Source: Chloroflexota bacterium
GTDB lineage: Bacteria > Chloroflexota > Anaerolineae > Aggregatilineales > UBA2796
NCBI GenBank assembly: GCA_021325095.1
Contig: JAJPHV010000057.1
Span: 1 to 64,000 of the forward strand
Direction of reading: 5' to 3'
Length of the DNA stretch: 64,000 bases
Shown here: one piece after another, positions 43,671-52,580 of the stretch
Layout of the letters: every line of letters begins with the position of its first letter
Position numbering within the stretch: the stretch's first letter is position 1
Position numbers and translations under genes: made by a program
Notes under the pieces: generated by a model
What the model saw: only the letters and a program-made list of their open reading frames with translations
Databases searched by the model: none
Told to the model about the DNA's origin: nothing

Positions 43671-44879
43671 TTATGACTCCGCCGGTTCTGCGGCTACTGC
43701 TGTGGCCTTCATGTTGGTCTGCTCATGGACAAAGCGCCAGATCAGCGTCACCGCGATCAGGTTGAGGCACAGCGCTACCGTACCATTCAACATCAGTCCA
43801 CCGCTGCGGAACATCGCGCCGCCCAGCAGCGTACCCACTGCCCGACCACCAGCCAGTGCCGCCACGTAGGCGCTCAACATCGTGCCGCGTGCGTCCGGCA
43901 GCACCTCGGTTGCCAGCGGGATCAGCACAACAATGCTGGTCTCAAAGGTCAGAAACACGCCGAACACGGCGACCAGCGCCAGGGTCAGATTGCCCCCGGT
44001 CAGCGGCAGGATGAAATAGGCCAGCCCGACGGCAAACATGCTCACCAGAGTCAGCCGCCGCTTGCCAAAGCGATCCGACACGGCAATGACCAGGCCCTCG
44101 CCGATGACCTCGGCAGCGCTGATCACCCAGGCAACTGTGCCCAGGATTTCGACGTTCAACGTAAATCGTTCGCGCAGCCACGCCTCGTAGACGATGATCA
44201 TCGCTTCTGCCGCCAGGCTGACGCACACCGCCACCAGCAGGATAGCGATGGCCGGGCGGCTGCCGCGCAAAACACGCAGCGAGGCACCGAAAGACAGATG
44301 CGCGTGTGTGGCAGGCGCGGGTCTATCGCCGGGCACGACCAGCGCGATCACGGCCAGGGCCACCAGCCCCGCCACCGCGATCACCGCGAAAATGGCGTTC
44401 AGCCCCGCTTGAGCGATCAAATAGGCGGCCAGCGGCCCGATGATGAACAGCGAGGCCGACCAGGCCAGTTCCGTGATGCCAATTGCCATTCCGCGCCATT
44501 GATAGGGCGTGCGATCCCCGACATAGGCTTGCATGGCCGGGTCGAACAGCGTTTTGCCGAAGCCCCCCGCAACCAGGCCGAACAGCACCAGCGCTGCCGT
44601 CTGGCCGAGCGCCGCCAGCCCGGTAAAGGCGATGAAGGCGCTCATCCCGATCAGCATCATTCGCTTGCGGCCCAGGCGGTCAATGTATGGCCCGGCCACC
44701 GGGCCAATCGCCCCGGACGCCCATTCCAGCGATAGTGCCCCCTCAACGGTGGAGCGCGGCACACCCAACGCAGCGGCCATCGGCGTCAGGATGATGTACG
44801 GAAAACGCCGCGAAGCGTTGAGAACCAACCGCGCCAGCGTAAAGGCGGCCAGCGTCAGCGCCAGTCGTGTTTTGGACAC
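43671..44879 (-). CDS. MFS transporter
   Basis: A 402-residue major facilitator protein with about 12 membrane helices. The conserved loop between helices 2 and 3 reads GPYIDRLGRKRMMLIG (the D-R-x-G-R-K/R motif), and its helix 8/9 equivalent is AVSDRFGKRRLTLVS. The substrate is unknown; drug or sugar-acid efflux is typical of this branch. It follows a small membrane protein gene and precedes the DUF1028 gene. Confidence 0.9.
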   Translation of the reverse strand: MSKTRLALTLAAFTLARLVLNASRRFPYIILTPMAAALGVPRSTVEGALSLEWASGAIGPVAGPYIDRLGRKRMMLIGMSAFIAFTGLAALGQTAALVLFGLVAGGFGKTLFDPAMQAYVGDRTPYQWRGMAIGITELAWSASLFIIGPLAAYLIAQAGLNAIFAVIAVAGLVALAVIALVVPGDRPAPATHAHLSFGASLRVLRGSRPAIAILLVAVCVSLAAEAMIIVYEAWLRERFTLNVEILGTVAWVISAAEVIGEGLVIAVSDRFGKRRLTLVSMFAVGLAYFILPLTGGNLTLALVAVFGVFLTFETSIVVLIPLATEVLPDARGTMLSAYVAALAGGRAVGTLLGGAMFRSGGLMLNGTVALCLNLIAVTLIWRFVHEQTNMKATAVAAEPAES

Positions 44880-44893
44880 GGATAGTGTAAGGA

Positions 44894-45238
44894 TCAGGCT
44901 TTATCGTCGGCGGGCGTCGATGTGGTATTCGATGTTGTATTAGCTGTCGTACTGGCAGTCTTGGCCGTGTCGGCAGCTTCGGCAGCCTGTTCGTCGCTGT
45001 CTTCCCAGGTCACGATCCAGATACACAGCCCGGCCACCAGCACCGACGCGACGATGAGCGCGATCCACTGCCCGATCAGCAGGCCCACGTCGCGCGCCTC
45101 GATCATGAGCAGAATGACGATGCCCAGCGACAGCACGATCCAGGCGGCCAGACGCGGGCGCTCGTCGGCAAACCGCAGCAGCGGGCCGACGACGGGCTTG
45201 GTCTTCAGATTGTCCAGGAAATTTTGCACAGTGAACAT
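44894..45238 (-). CDS. Small two-helix membrane protein
   Basis: A 114-residue protein I do not recognise. ATG 45238 (MFTVQNFLDNLKTKPVVGPL) has GAAGGA close by; the frame extends upstream but overlaps murC. Two adjacent hydrophobic segments (LAAWIVLSLGIVILLMI and LIGQWIALIVASVLVAGLCIWIV) are followed by an acidic, Thr/Ala-rich tail. It lies after murC. Confidence 0.7.
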   Translation of the reverse strand: MFTVQNFLDNLKTKPVVGPLLRFADERPRLAAWIVLSLGIVILLMIEARDVGLLIGQWIALIVASVLVAGLCIWIVTWEDSDEQAAEAADTAKTASTTANTTSNTTSTPADDKA

Positions 45239-45336
45239 TCCTTCGTAAGCGGTATGGCGGGAGAAGTTTACCTCACTTGTGTCGCTCTCTCCAATCGCCG
45301 AGCAAGTGTCGCAATGGGGAACCGGGAGTGCGCCAG

Positions 45337-46755
45337 TCAAACCTTCCCCGCCAGACTTTTCAGCAGCATCTCGCCCACTCTGGGCGCATCCCCCGCGCTG
45401 AAAATGATCACCACGTCGCCAGGGCGCACCTCCCGGCGCAGCAAACTCGCCGTCGCGTCCAGGCCGCCGCTGTAGCGCGTGTCAGGGTGACTGGCGGCGT
45501 TGCGCGCCAGGTCAGCGCCGCTCGGATCGCCCGGCGCAGGCCGTTCGCGGGCCGCATAAATATCCGTGATCAGGACGTGGTCGGCGTCGCCGAAGGCGCT
45601 TGCATACTGATCGGCCAGCAGACGTGTCCGGCTGTAGGTATGCGGCTGCCACACGGCCCAGAGGGTGGCCTGACGGTAGCGCTGGCGAGCCGCTTGCAGC
45701 GTGGCCCGGATCGCTGTCGGGTGATGGCCGTAGTCGCTGATGACGGTGACGCCACCGGCCTGCCCCATCACCTCGAAGCGGCGGCCAGTCCCTTGAAAGG
45801 TGCGCAGAGCCGGGAGCATTTCCTCAAGTGTTACGCCATAGGTATGCGCTGCCGCCAGCGCCGCCAGCGCGTTCCGGATATTGTGTGTCCCAGTCAGCGG
45901 CAAAACGGCCCGTTTACGTACTGGCAGATTGTGCCGGAAGCAGCGCACCATGAAATCCGATACCTGAGCGTCGTCGCTCTCGTTATCGATGGCTGACCAG
46001 TCGGCGTCCGGGTTGTCCAGCCCGTAGGTCAGGACAGGTTTGCCCGCGTCCTTGCGTTCGTGGGCCAGCGTCAGGGCGTGGGGATCGTCCGCACAGGCGA
46101 TGAGCGTGCCGTCATCGGGCAGGCGGGCGGCGAACTGGCGGAAAGCCGTCATCACGTCCTGCAGGGTCGGGAACTGGTCGGGGTGATCGTGTTCAATGTT
46201 GGTGATGACTGCGATCCTGGGCGCCAGGCCCAGGAACATGCCGCCGTACTCGTCGGCCTCAACCACGAAGGCGCGGCCTTTGCCAGCGTGGGCGTTGCTG
46301 CCCGTGTTGTTCATCACGCCGCCGACGATGTACGAAGGATCGCGGCCCGTTTCCCGCAGCAGATGGACGATCAACGCGGTGGTGGTCGTCTTGCCGTGCG
46401 TCCCGGCGACGGCGATCTGGTCTTTTCCGGACAGCAGCAGTGGGAACGCCGCGCGCCGATCCAGGATCGGAATATTGGCTGACCGGGCCGCCACGACTTC
46501 GGGGTTGTCGTCCGTGACTGCTGAGGAAATGAGCAGCGCGCTTGCCCCTTTGATATTTTCTGCGGCGTGCCCGATGAAGATCGTCGCACCATCGCGCTGC
46601 AAAGCGCGCGTCATATCGTTCGCCTGGCGGTCCGAGCCGGAAACGGTCACACCGCTTTCCAGCAGGATACGCGCAATGGCCGACATGCCCGCTCCGCCGA
46701 TGCCCACAATGTGAACGTGTGCGCCGGGACGGGTGAACAGTGTTGAGTTGGACAT
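45337..46755 (-). CDS. murC: UDP-N-acetylmuramate--L-alanine ligase
   Basis: A 472-residue cytoplasmic Mur ligase adding L-Ala to UDP-MurNAc, the first stem-peptide step. Visible are the N-terminal Rossmann VHIVGIGGAGMSAIARILLESG, the ATP P-loop AVAGTHGKTTTTALIVH, VEADEYGGMFL, ITNIEHDHPDQFPT, TGTHNIRNALAALAAA and the C-terminal domain VISDYGHHPTAIRATLQAAR with QPHTYSRT. Full length. It is downstream of murG, ftsW and two cvpA-like genes in a dcw-type order, but murB, ftsQ, ftsA and ftsZ do not follow. Confidence 0.96.
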   Translation of the reverse strand: MSNSTLFTRPGAHVHIVGIGGAGMSAIARILLESGVTVSGSDRQANDMTRALQRDGATIFIGHAAENIKGASALLISSAVTDDNPEVVAARSANIPILDRRAAFPLLLSGKDQIAVAGTHGKTTTTALIVHLLRETGRDPSYIVGGVMNNTGSNAHAGKGRAFVVEADEYGGMFLGLAPRIAVITNIEHDHPDQFPTLQDVMTAFRQFAARLPDDGTLIACADDPHALTLAHERKDAGKPVLTYGLDNPDADWSAIDNESDDAQVSDFMVRCFRHNLPVRKRAVLPLTGTHNIRNALAALAAAHTYGVTLEEMLPALRTFQGTGRRFEVMGQAGGVTVISDYGHHPTAIRATLQAARQRYRQATLWAVWQPHTYSRTRLLADQYASAFGDADHVLITDIYAARERPAPGDPSGADLARNAASHPDTRYSGGLDATASLLRREVRPGDVVIIFSAGDAPRVGEMLLKSLAGKV

Positions 46756-46756
46756 G

Positions 46757-47293
46757 CTAAATCATCGCAATAATGACGAACAGGAACATGACGACCACCA
46801 GAATGGTCAGGAAGTTCCCTTGCGCCAGGAAGACCAACGGCAGGGTCGCCACCATCGCGGCGCTGGAACTGCCGGGCAGCGGGGCAGTGATGTAGGGGGC
46901 AAGCGGGTACTGGGTCACGTCCATATAGTACCAGATCGAGCCAAAGAGCAGATAACCGTTGATGCCGCCCACGACTGTGCCGAGCACCCTTTCCTGTAGC
47001 GCCAGGCGGCCTGCTCCCCAGTAACGCCCGCCCGACAGCCGCGATGCGGTAGTCGGAGTCTGGTAACCGAAGAAAGTAATGGCGACCAGGATCGCGGTGT
47101 ACAGGTAAAAGACCTGTTCCCCCGATGCTCCCTGCGTCAATGGCTGGATCAAGATCGGCGCAAACTGGATCGTCGTGAACAGCGCCAGGACGATTCCGGC
47201 GGTGGCGACGACCTCTTTCGTCCAACCGCGCAGGAAGCCGACCACTGCGAAGAATCCGATCATCGACCACAGGAAGGTTGAAAGTTCGATCAT
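46757..47293 (-). CDS. CvpA-like membrane protein, second copy
   Basis: A 178-residue protein with four membrane helices, similar to the CvpA/colicin V production family (LWSMIGFFAVVGFLRGWTKEVVATAGIVLALF). It is a clear duplicate of the gene 7 bases upstream, with the same length and matching blocks (GWTKEVVATAGI, GTVVGGINGYLLFGSIWYYMD, FLTILVVVMFLFVIIAMI). It ends one base before murC. Confidence 0.75.
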   Translation of the reverse strand: MIELSTFLWSMIGFFAVVGFLRGWTKEVVATAGIVLALFTTIQFAPILIQPLTQGASGEQVFYLYTAILVAITFFGYQTPTTASRLSGGRYWGAGRLALQERVLGTVVGGINGYLLFGSIWYYMDVTQYPLAPYITAPLPGSSSAAMVATLPLVFLAQGNFLTILVVVMFLFVIIAMI

Positions 47294-47300
47294 CGAGGAT

Positions 47301-47837
47301 TCAGATCATGGCGATGATGATAAACAGGAATAAAATGACTACCAGGATCGTCAGCAGATTGTGATCGACCAGAAAGATCAATGGCAAGGAACTGACCATC
47401 GCTGCGCTGGGGCTGCCCGGCGGCGGCGGGACGATTGAGGGCGGGAACGGATAGTTGGTGCGATCCAGGTAATACCAGACCGAGCCGAAGACCAGATAAC
47501 CATTGACTGCGCCGATGACGGTTCCAAGCAACCGTTCCTGCAAGCCTTCGCGCCGCGATCCCCACAGTCGCCCCTCGGACATGCGGGCCGCCGCGCCCGG
47601 TGTCTGGTAGGCAAAGAAGGTGACGATCAGCAGCAGGCCCGTATACAGGTAAAAAAGTTGCTCAGGCCGCGCGCCCTGGCCGAGCAAACTGGTGAACACA
47701 TCGGAGAACTGAAAGGCAATAAACAGCGCCAGTATGATGCCGGCGGTGGCGACGACTTCCTTTGTCCAGCCGCGCAAGAAGCCAATGATGCCGAAGAGGA
47801 AGATCATCACCCACAGGTAGGTGGAAAGCTGCATCAT
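47301..47837 (-). CDS. CvpA-like membrane protein, first copy
   Basis: A 178-residue four-helix membrane protein of CvpA type (LWVMIFLFGIIGFLRGWTKEVV). Tandem paralogue of 46757-47293. Location between murG and murC suggests a role in envelope biogenesis, but the CvpA family has no firm biochemical function. Confidence 0.75.
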   Translation of the reverse strand: MMQLSTYLWVMIFLFGIIGFLRGWTKEVVATAGIILALFIAFQFSDVFTSLLGQGARPEQLFYLYTGLLLIVTFFAYQTPGAAARMSEGRLWGSRREGLQERLLGTVIGAVNGYLVFGSVWYYLDRTNYPFPPSIVPPPPGSPSAAMVSSLPLIFLVDHNLLTILVVILFLFIIIAMI

Positions 47838-47911
47838 GTTCGTGCTGCCCTTTATAAGGTGATCAGGCGCAGGCAGTCGTAAACCAGCATAATAGTATCA
47901 CACTCGCGCGT

Positions 47912-49018
47912 CTACGCTAATTCGATGATCTTGCGCGCAATATCTTCGGCTGCTCCTCGCCGGGCTAAGGCCGCGCTGGCCCGGCGCATGGCGTTCAGCG
48001 GGCCTCTCGGAGCCAGCAGGCGGCGAATGGTGGGCAAAAGTTCCGCTGCCATCGCCTGATCATCCAGCCGGATGGCTGCCCCGCGCCCGGCCAGCCAGTC
48101 GGCGTTGACCTTCTGGTAACGCCAGGCGAACGGGTACGGCACGAGGATCGCAGGCAGCCCGAAGTGCGGGAATTCGCCCAGGACACTGGCCCCGGCCCGG
48201 CTAATTACCAGGTCGGCAGCTGCCAGGGCCTGCCCCATGTCCTGGCTGTGCAGATAGGCGAAGGCATGGTAGCGCGGCTTGCTCTCGGCGGGCAGCGCAT
48301 CGCAGCGTGCCTGCACCGTCGGCCAATCCAGTTCGCCGGAAATGTGGATGATCTGCAAGCCATCGGCCAGCAAGTCGGGCAGGATGGCATCCAGCGCCGT
48401 GTTGATGCTGCGCGCACCGCGACTTCCACCAAAAACAAGGAGCGTTTTCCGTGCCGGATCAAGCCCAAAGCGCTGGATCGCGTCCGGGCGCTTCGCGTTC
48501 AGGACGGCGGTGCGCAGTGGGTAGCCCGTCTCGACGACGGTTACGCCGCGCGGGAAATAGGCTATCGAGTCCGCCGTCGTCGCCATGATCATACGTGCCA
48601 GACGGCTCAACAGCTTGATCGCCAGTGCCGGTTCGATGTCCGGCAGGAAGATGACAATCGGCACACGGCGCAGCCAGCAGGCAATCGCCGTCGGGAAGGT
48701 CGCCCAACCGCCCGTCAGGAACAACGCAGCGGGCCGGATACGCCCGATCAGCCGCCACGCCTGCACGACGCCTATCGCCAGCCTGACCAGGCTGATCGCC
48801 GCGCGGCGCGCGCCCACGCCATTCAGCGGCCCGGACTGCACTTCGACGTACTCGGCCAGCAATTCGCGCGGCACGAGGTCACGCTCCATGCCGCCCACGC
48901 TGCCTGCGAAGTAGAGCGGCGCGTCCGGCGCAATCCGGCGCAGTGCCTCCGTTACCGCCACCGCCGGGTAGACGCCGCCGCCGGTCCCGCCCGCCGCAAT
49001 CAGGTAGGCTTTTGGCAT
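47912..49018 (-). CDS. murG: UDP-GlcNAc:undecaprenyl-PP-MurNAc-pentapeptide GlcNAc transferase
   Basis: A 368-residue GT28 enzyme that makes lipid II at the inner face of the membrane. ATG 49018 follows GGTGAGGTCA, which belongs to the repeat at 49022-49128. It has LIAAGGTGGGVYPAVAVTEAL, FLTGGWATFPTAIACW, LLVFGGSRGARSINTAL and SRAGASVLGEFPHFGLPAILVPYPFA (donor site). The His of the E. coli GGTGGH motif (H18) is Gly here. Full length and otherwise canonical. Confidence 0.94.
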   Translation of the reverse strand: MPKAYLIAAGGTGGGVYPAVAVTEALRRIAPDAPLYFAGSVGGMERDLVPRELLAEYVEVQSGPLNGVGARRAAISLVRLAIGVVQAWRLIGRIRPAALFLTGGWATFPTAIACWLRRVPIVIFLPDIEPALAIKLLSRLARMIMATTADSIAYFPRGVTVVETGYPLRTAVLNAKRPDAIQRFGLDPARKTLLVFGGSRGARSINTALDAILPDLLADGLQIIHISGELDWPTVQARCDALPAESKPRYHAFAYLHSQDMGQALAAADLVISRAGASVLGEFPHFGLPAILVPYPFAWRYQKVNADWLAGRGAAIRLDDQAMAAELLPTIRRLLAPRGPLNAMRRASAALARRGAAEDIARKIIELA

Positions 49019-49021
49019 TGA

Positions 49022-49128
49022 CCTCACCCCCCAACCCCCTCTCCAACTGGAGAGGGGGAGTTTTCACGAGAGGTAACGAGCACCGGTTCCCCCTCTCCAC
49101 AAGGTGGAGAGGGGGGCAGGGGGTGAGG
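49022..49128. repeat. Palindromic intergenic repeat, copy 4 (full length)
   Basis: CCTCACCCCCCAACCCCCTC at one end and GAGGGGGGCAGGGGGTGAGG at the other, with two inner GGAGAGGG hairpins. It fills the ftsW-murG gap. Confidence 0.88.
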
Positions 49129-49142
49129 CAAACTGCCGGACA

Positions 49143-50408
49143 TCAACTATCCTCAACCGGGCGCTGCCGGACGCGCGTGATCGGGCCGCGCACGCCAGGC
49201 AAGTTCAATGTCTCGTTGGTTTTGCGCGTCGGGGTGGCCTGTTTAACCGTCGCACGGGAAACGCTCAATAACAGGCCGATGCTTGCCATCGCAGACACCA
49301 GGGACGACCCACCAAAGCTGATAAACGGCAGCGGCACGCCGACGAAAGGCACGGCGGAGGCCATCACCGCGACGTTGAACAGGGCTTCCAATACAATCGA
49401 CACCGTGACGCCCGCTGCCAGCAGCGCCCCGAACAGGTCGGGCGCATTGCGTGCAATGCGAAAGCCGCGAATAAGCAGCACCACGTACAGCGCCACCACC
49501 AGCGCGCAGCCGATCAGGCCCAGTTCCTCGCCGATCACGGCGAAAATAGCGTCCGTATGTGGGGTAGACAGGTTGAAGAACTTCTGATAGCTCTGGCCGA
49601 GGCCAACCCCGCCCAGACCGCCGTTCAGAAAGGCGATGATGACGGCCTGGGCGTGCGCGGCCTGCGCCTGGATCGGGTCGCGCAGCAGGTCGAGGAAACT
49701 TTGCAGGCGGGCACGTGCGTAGTCAAGCTGCGTCACGGCCAGGAACCCTACCCCGCCAAAGCCGAGCGCGGTAATGCCCAGTTGAATCCAGTCTGCGCCC
49801 GCCAGAAAGAACATGATGGCCGCGGTCAGGCAAATCAACGCCGCTGTTGAAAGATCGGGTTCCAGGACGATCAACCCGGCAATTGTGCCAACGAGCAGGG
49901 CAAAAGGCAGCAGCCCGTAGGTCAAATAGCGGATTTTGGACTGCTTCGACGACAACCAGGCTGCCATGTAGATGATCACGGCCAGCATGGCGCTTTCGGA
50001 AGGCTGTACCGCGCCGTCGAAGTAAGCACGCTTTGCGCCAAAGCGGGCCTGCACACCGGGCAAGACCAGCAAACCGAACAGCGCCACGATGACCACACCC
50101 ATCATCGGGATCGCCAGCCGCCGCCAGACGCGGTAATCGATAATGGTCAGGACGGTCATCAGGATGAAGCCGATCACGGCATTGCGCACCTGCTGCATAA
50201 AGATGGCGGACTGTGGTTCCGACCAGAAAAAGGTCGTGCTCCAGACCATCATCAGCCCGATGGCGACCAGGACGCCGACGGTCAGCACCAGGTACGTGTC
50301 AATCGTTGCGGTGAAGCGGCGGCGGCGCTCCGCGATGCGCTGCTCAAGCTCGAAGGCGTCGTCGTATTCGTCATCCGCGTACTGCGGCGGCAGGGTGGTA
50401 TCGGCCAT
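49143..50408 (-). CDS. ftsW: FtsW/RodA/SpoVE-family peptidoglycan polymerase
   Basis: A 421-residue SEDS protein with about 10 membrane helices; these polymerise lipid II during septation. Signature parts are TLTIIDYRVWRRLAIPMM (an early helix), GGVGLGQSYQKFFNLSTPHTD with IFAVIGEELGLIG, and VGVPLPFISFGGSSLV. The position before murG argues for FtsW rather than RodA. A basic N-terminal tail precedes helix 1. Confidence 0.9.
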   Translation of the reverse strand: MADTTLPPQYADDEYDDAFELEQRIAERRRRFTATIDTYLVLTVGVLVAIGLMMVWSTTFFWSEPQSAIFMQQVRNAVIGFILMTVLTIIDYRVWRRLAIPMMGVVIVALFGLLVLPGVQARFGAKRAYFDGAVQPSESAMLAVIIYMAAWLSSKQSKIRYLTYGLLPFALLVGTIAGLIVLEPDLSTAALICLTAAIMFFLAGADWIQLGITALGFGGVGFLAVTQLDYARARLQSFLDLLRDPIQAQAAHAQAVIIAFLNGGLGGVGLGQSYQKFFNLSTPHTDAIFAVIGEELGLIGCALVVALYVVLLIRGFRIARNAPDLFGALLAAGVTVSIVLEALFNVAVMASAVPFVGVPLPFISFGGSSLVSAMASIGLLLSVSRATVKQATPTRKTNETLNLPGVRGPITRVRQRPVEDS

Positions 50409-50422
50409 TGGCGAGTCTCCCG

Positions 50423-51391
50423 TTATACCCGCAGATTCGGATACCCGATGGTTTCCATCACGTCGATCATAATCTCGGCGGCACGCTCCATCGAATCGTG
50501 TAGATACTGGCGCGACTCCGTCGCTTCAAAGTCGCCCCTTTCAATGGCGTCCCGGCGGGCGATAAGCTGCCTTGCCGCGTACTGGCCGCTTTCGCGGGCG
50601 ATGCGTGTCCACATATTCACCCGCACGATGCCATCCGAGGCCAGGTTCTGCATCTGGTCGGCGCTCAGGCAAGACGTGCCGTGTAGGACGAGCTTGGCCT
50701 CACCGCCCAGGCTGGCCGTGAGCGCCCGCGCCCGGTCTTTCAGGTAGTGCGCTCCACCCACGCGATCCGATTGCTGCTCTGTGCCCAGGTCGGCCACCAG
50801 CAGATCGACACCCGTTTCGTGCACATACTGTACGGCCTTTGCCACGTAGTCGTCGCGCTGTACAGCCTGTTTCTGGCCCCCAACACTCAATTCCTCGATA
50901 ATGCCCTCGACCAGCACCCTTTTGCCATAAGTCTGCACGTAGTCGCGTGTCCAGGTCAGGTTGTCCTCGAAGGAATATTTTTGCGCGTCGAACATGACCG
51001 TCGCCAGATACGGCACGCCTTCCGTCAAGGCCCACGTGTCACGCCTGGGATCGGCATGGTCAAGGTGTGGCAGCACCACGACGTTGGCGTAGGGTGTATT
51101 CGGCCCATCGCACAACGCTTTGAGGTGTGCCATGTTCGAAAGAAAGCCCGCGCGCGCGTCACCGCTGTAGGTCATACGTTTGGCCTGTGGCATGAAGGGG
51201 TAGGTATAGGTCATGGCAACGGCCAGCGGAACCTGGCTCAACCGGTGTTTCTCGGCGAAGCGCTGCCCAGCCAGCAGGATTGCTTCGGTGTTCCAGTGTG
51301 ACGCCGTGCAGAAGATCGCCATGCTGGCGTTGCAGTGGCGAAAAAGCTGCGTGTATTCGAGTGCCTCTTCGCGCCGTGTGATGAGGGTCAT
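50423..51391 (-). CDS. Class II ketose-bisphosphate aldolase-like protein
   Basis: A 322-residue zinc aldolase of the fructose/tagatose-bisphosphate group. ATG 51391 (MTLITRREEALEYTQLFRH) is chosen; the upstream extension merely translates the repeat at 51401-51496, whose GTGAGGT gives the ribosome site. Zn-site regions are VVVLPHLDHADPRRD and KLVLHGTSCLSADQM; others are DAQKYSFEDNL, VLVEGIIEELSVGGQ and SDGIVRVNMWTRIA. The usual LHGGSG is LHGTSC, so substrate preference may differ. It is part of the minus-strand cluster and probably takes part in sugar-phosphate metabolism. Confidence 0.85.
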   Translation of the reverse strand: MTLITRREEALEYTQLFRHCNASMAIFCTASHWNTEAILLAGQRFAEKHRLSQVPLAVAMTYTYPFMPQAKRMTYSGDARAGFLSNMAHLKALCDGPNTPYANVVVLPHLDHADPRRDTWALTEGVPYLATVMFDAQKYSFEDNLTWTRDYVQTYGKRVLVEGIIEELSVGGQKQAVQRDDYVAKAVQYVHETGVDLLVADLGTEQQSDRVGGAHYLKDRARALTASLGGEAKLVLHGTSCLSADQMQNLASDGIVRVNMWTRIARESGQYAARQLIARRDAIERGDFEATESRQYLHDSMERAAEIMIDVMETIGYPNLRV

Positions 51392-51400
51392 GATACTTGA

Positions 51401-51496
51401 CCTCACCCCCTGACCCCCTCTCTGCGCAGCGGAGAGGGGGAACCGACAGGACGAAACTTTCCTCTCCAACAGCGTGGAGAGAGGACGGGGGTGAGG
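51401..51496. repeat. Palindromic intergenic repeat, copy 5 (full length)
   Basis: CCTCACCCCCTGACCCCCTC ... GAGAGGACGGGGGTGAGG between the HAD and aldolase genes; same family as 11095. Confidence 0.85.
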
Positions 51497-51515
51497 CAAA
51501 ACGACTTCTGGCTCA

Positions 51516-52580
51516 TTAAACTTGTCCTTCCAACCAGTCCGGTACGTGGGTGATGTCATCGAGGATGGCCTCCGCAGCCGCGTGCACCAGCAGTTGAAGG
51601 CGCTCCTGCCGGGCCGCCTCGCCGCGCACGCCCGTCAGGACACAGATGGCGCGGCAGCCCGCCGCCTTTGCCATCATCACGTCACTGGTGGCGTCCCCGA
51701 CAACGACCACGTTATGGCGCCGGGTCTTCTGGAATTCTTCATCCAGCAGGATTTCGGGAGCGGTATTCGGGTGAATGGCGTGCAGCAAGCAAAAGGGGTG
51801 AGGTTTTTCTAGCCCGACGATCCCCAGTTTCTTCTCGGCCTGCCGCACCACGTCGAGCGTCCCCAAGCGCCTGGAGTCGAAATAATCCAGCAATCCCAGG
51901 CCGCCCAATGCATCGTCCAGTTCGCTGCGGGGTCGCCCGGTGGCGGCTCCCAGCGTGTAGCCGCCATCGCGCAGTTTCTTCAACGTTGCCTCGATCTGAT
52001 CCGCCGGGATCGCCGTGCCGTCCAGCAGCGGTGACCCGCCGTATTCGCGCATGGCCTCGCCGCTATAAAAGCGCTGGAAGCGGTCATGCAGATACCACCA
52101 GAACGGCCCGCTCACCCGCAGCAAGTCCTCGTTGCTGAAATCGAGCGTCCGGCGGAGCCGGTTGCCCGCCTCCTGGGTGAGCGCCTTACCCTTTGCGCCG
52201 TGTGTCTCGGCCAGGAAATCGACCAGCGTCTGCGGCCAGAGGGACGGCCCAGCCATCGTGTCGCGGATGGCTTCCAGGAAATCGGGAACGTCCACCGCGC
52301 TGATGACGGTGGCATCGGGCAATCCCGACAGATACACACAGGCCAGGACAAAGGCAATATCCCAGTTGGAGTTGACAGCACGACCTTTCAGGGCATAGAT
52401 CAGTTCGTCAGGGGCGATAGCTTCCCGCGCTTCCGGGTCGTGAATGGGATCGCCGAACGTGCCGGACGCCCCCAGCGTCTGCGTAACCAGTTCCCAGAGC
52501 GTCAACCGTGCGCAGGCCCAATATTTCTCCTCGGTGGTGATGACGCCATCCATGTCGAATATCAACGTGTCGATTTTCAC
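51516..52580 (-). CDS. HAD-superfamily hydrolase
   Basis: A 354-residue HAD phosphatase. Motif I is LIFDMDGVITTEEKYW; a large cap insert occupies about residues 20-200; motif II is LGAATGRPRSEL and motif IV VVVGDATSDVMMAKAAGCRA. GTG 52580 overlaps the upstream stop (GTGA). The length and cap resemble phosphoglycolate-phosphatase-like HADs, but the substrate is unknown. It is coupled with the phosphotransferase upstream. Confidence 0.85.
   Translation of the reverse strand: MKIDTLIFDMDGVITTEEKYWACARLTLWELVTQTLGASGTFGDPIHDPEAREAIAPDELIYALKGRAVNSNWDIAFVLACVYLSGLPDATVISAVDVPDFLEAIRDTMAGPSLWPQTLVDFLAETHGAKGKALTQEAGNRLRRTLDFSNEDLLRVSGPFWWYLHDRFQRFYSGEAMREYGGSPLLDGTAIPADQIEATLKKLRDGGYTLGAATGRPRSELDDALGGLGLLDYFDSRRLGTLDVVRQAEKKLGIVGLEKPHPFCLLHAIHPNTAPEILLDEEFQKTRRHNVVVVGDATSDVMMAKAAGCRAICVLTGVRGEAARQERLQLLVHAAAEAILDDITHVPDWLEGQV

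Noticed and set aside
51392..51559. N-terminal extension of the aldolase
   Set aside because: It is translation of the palindromic repeat at 51401-51496; the family start is at 51391.
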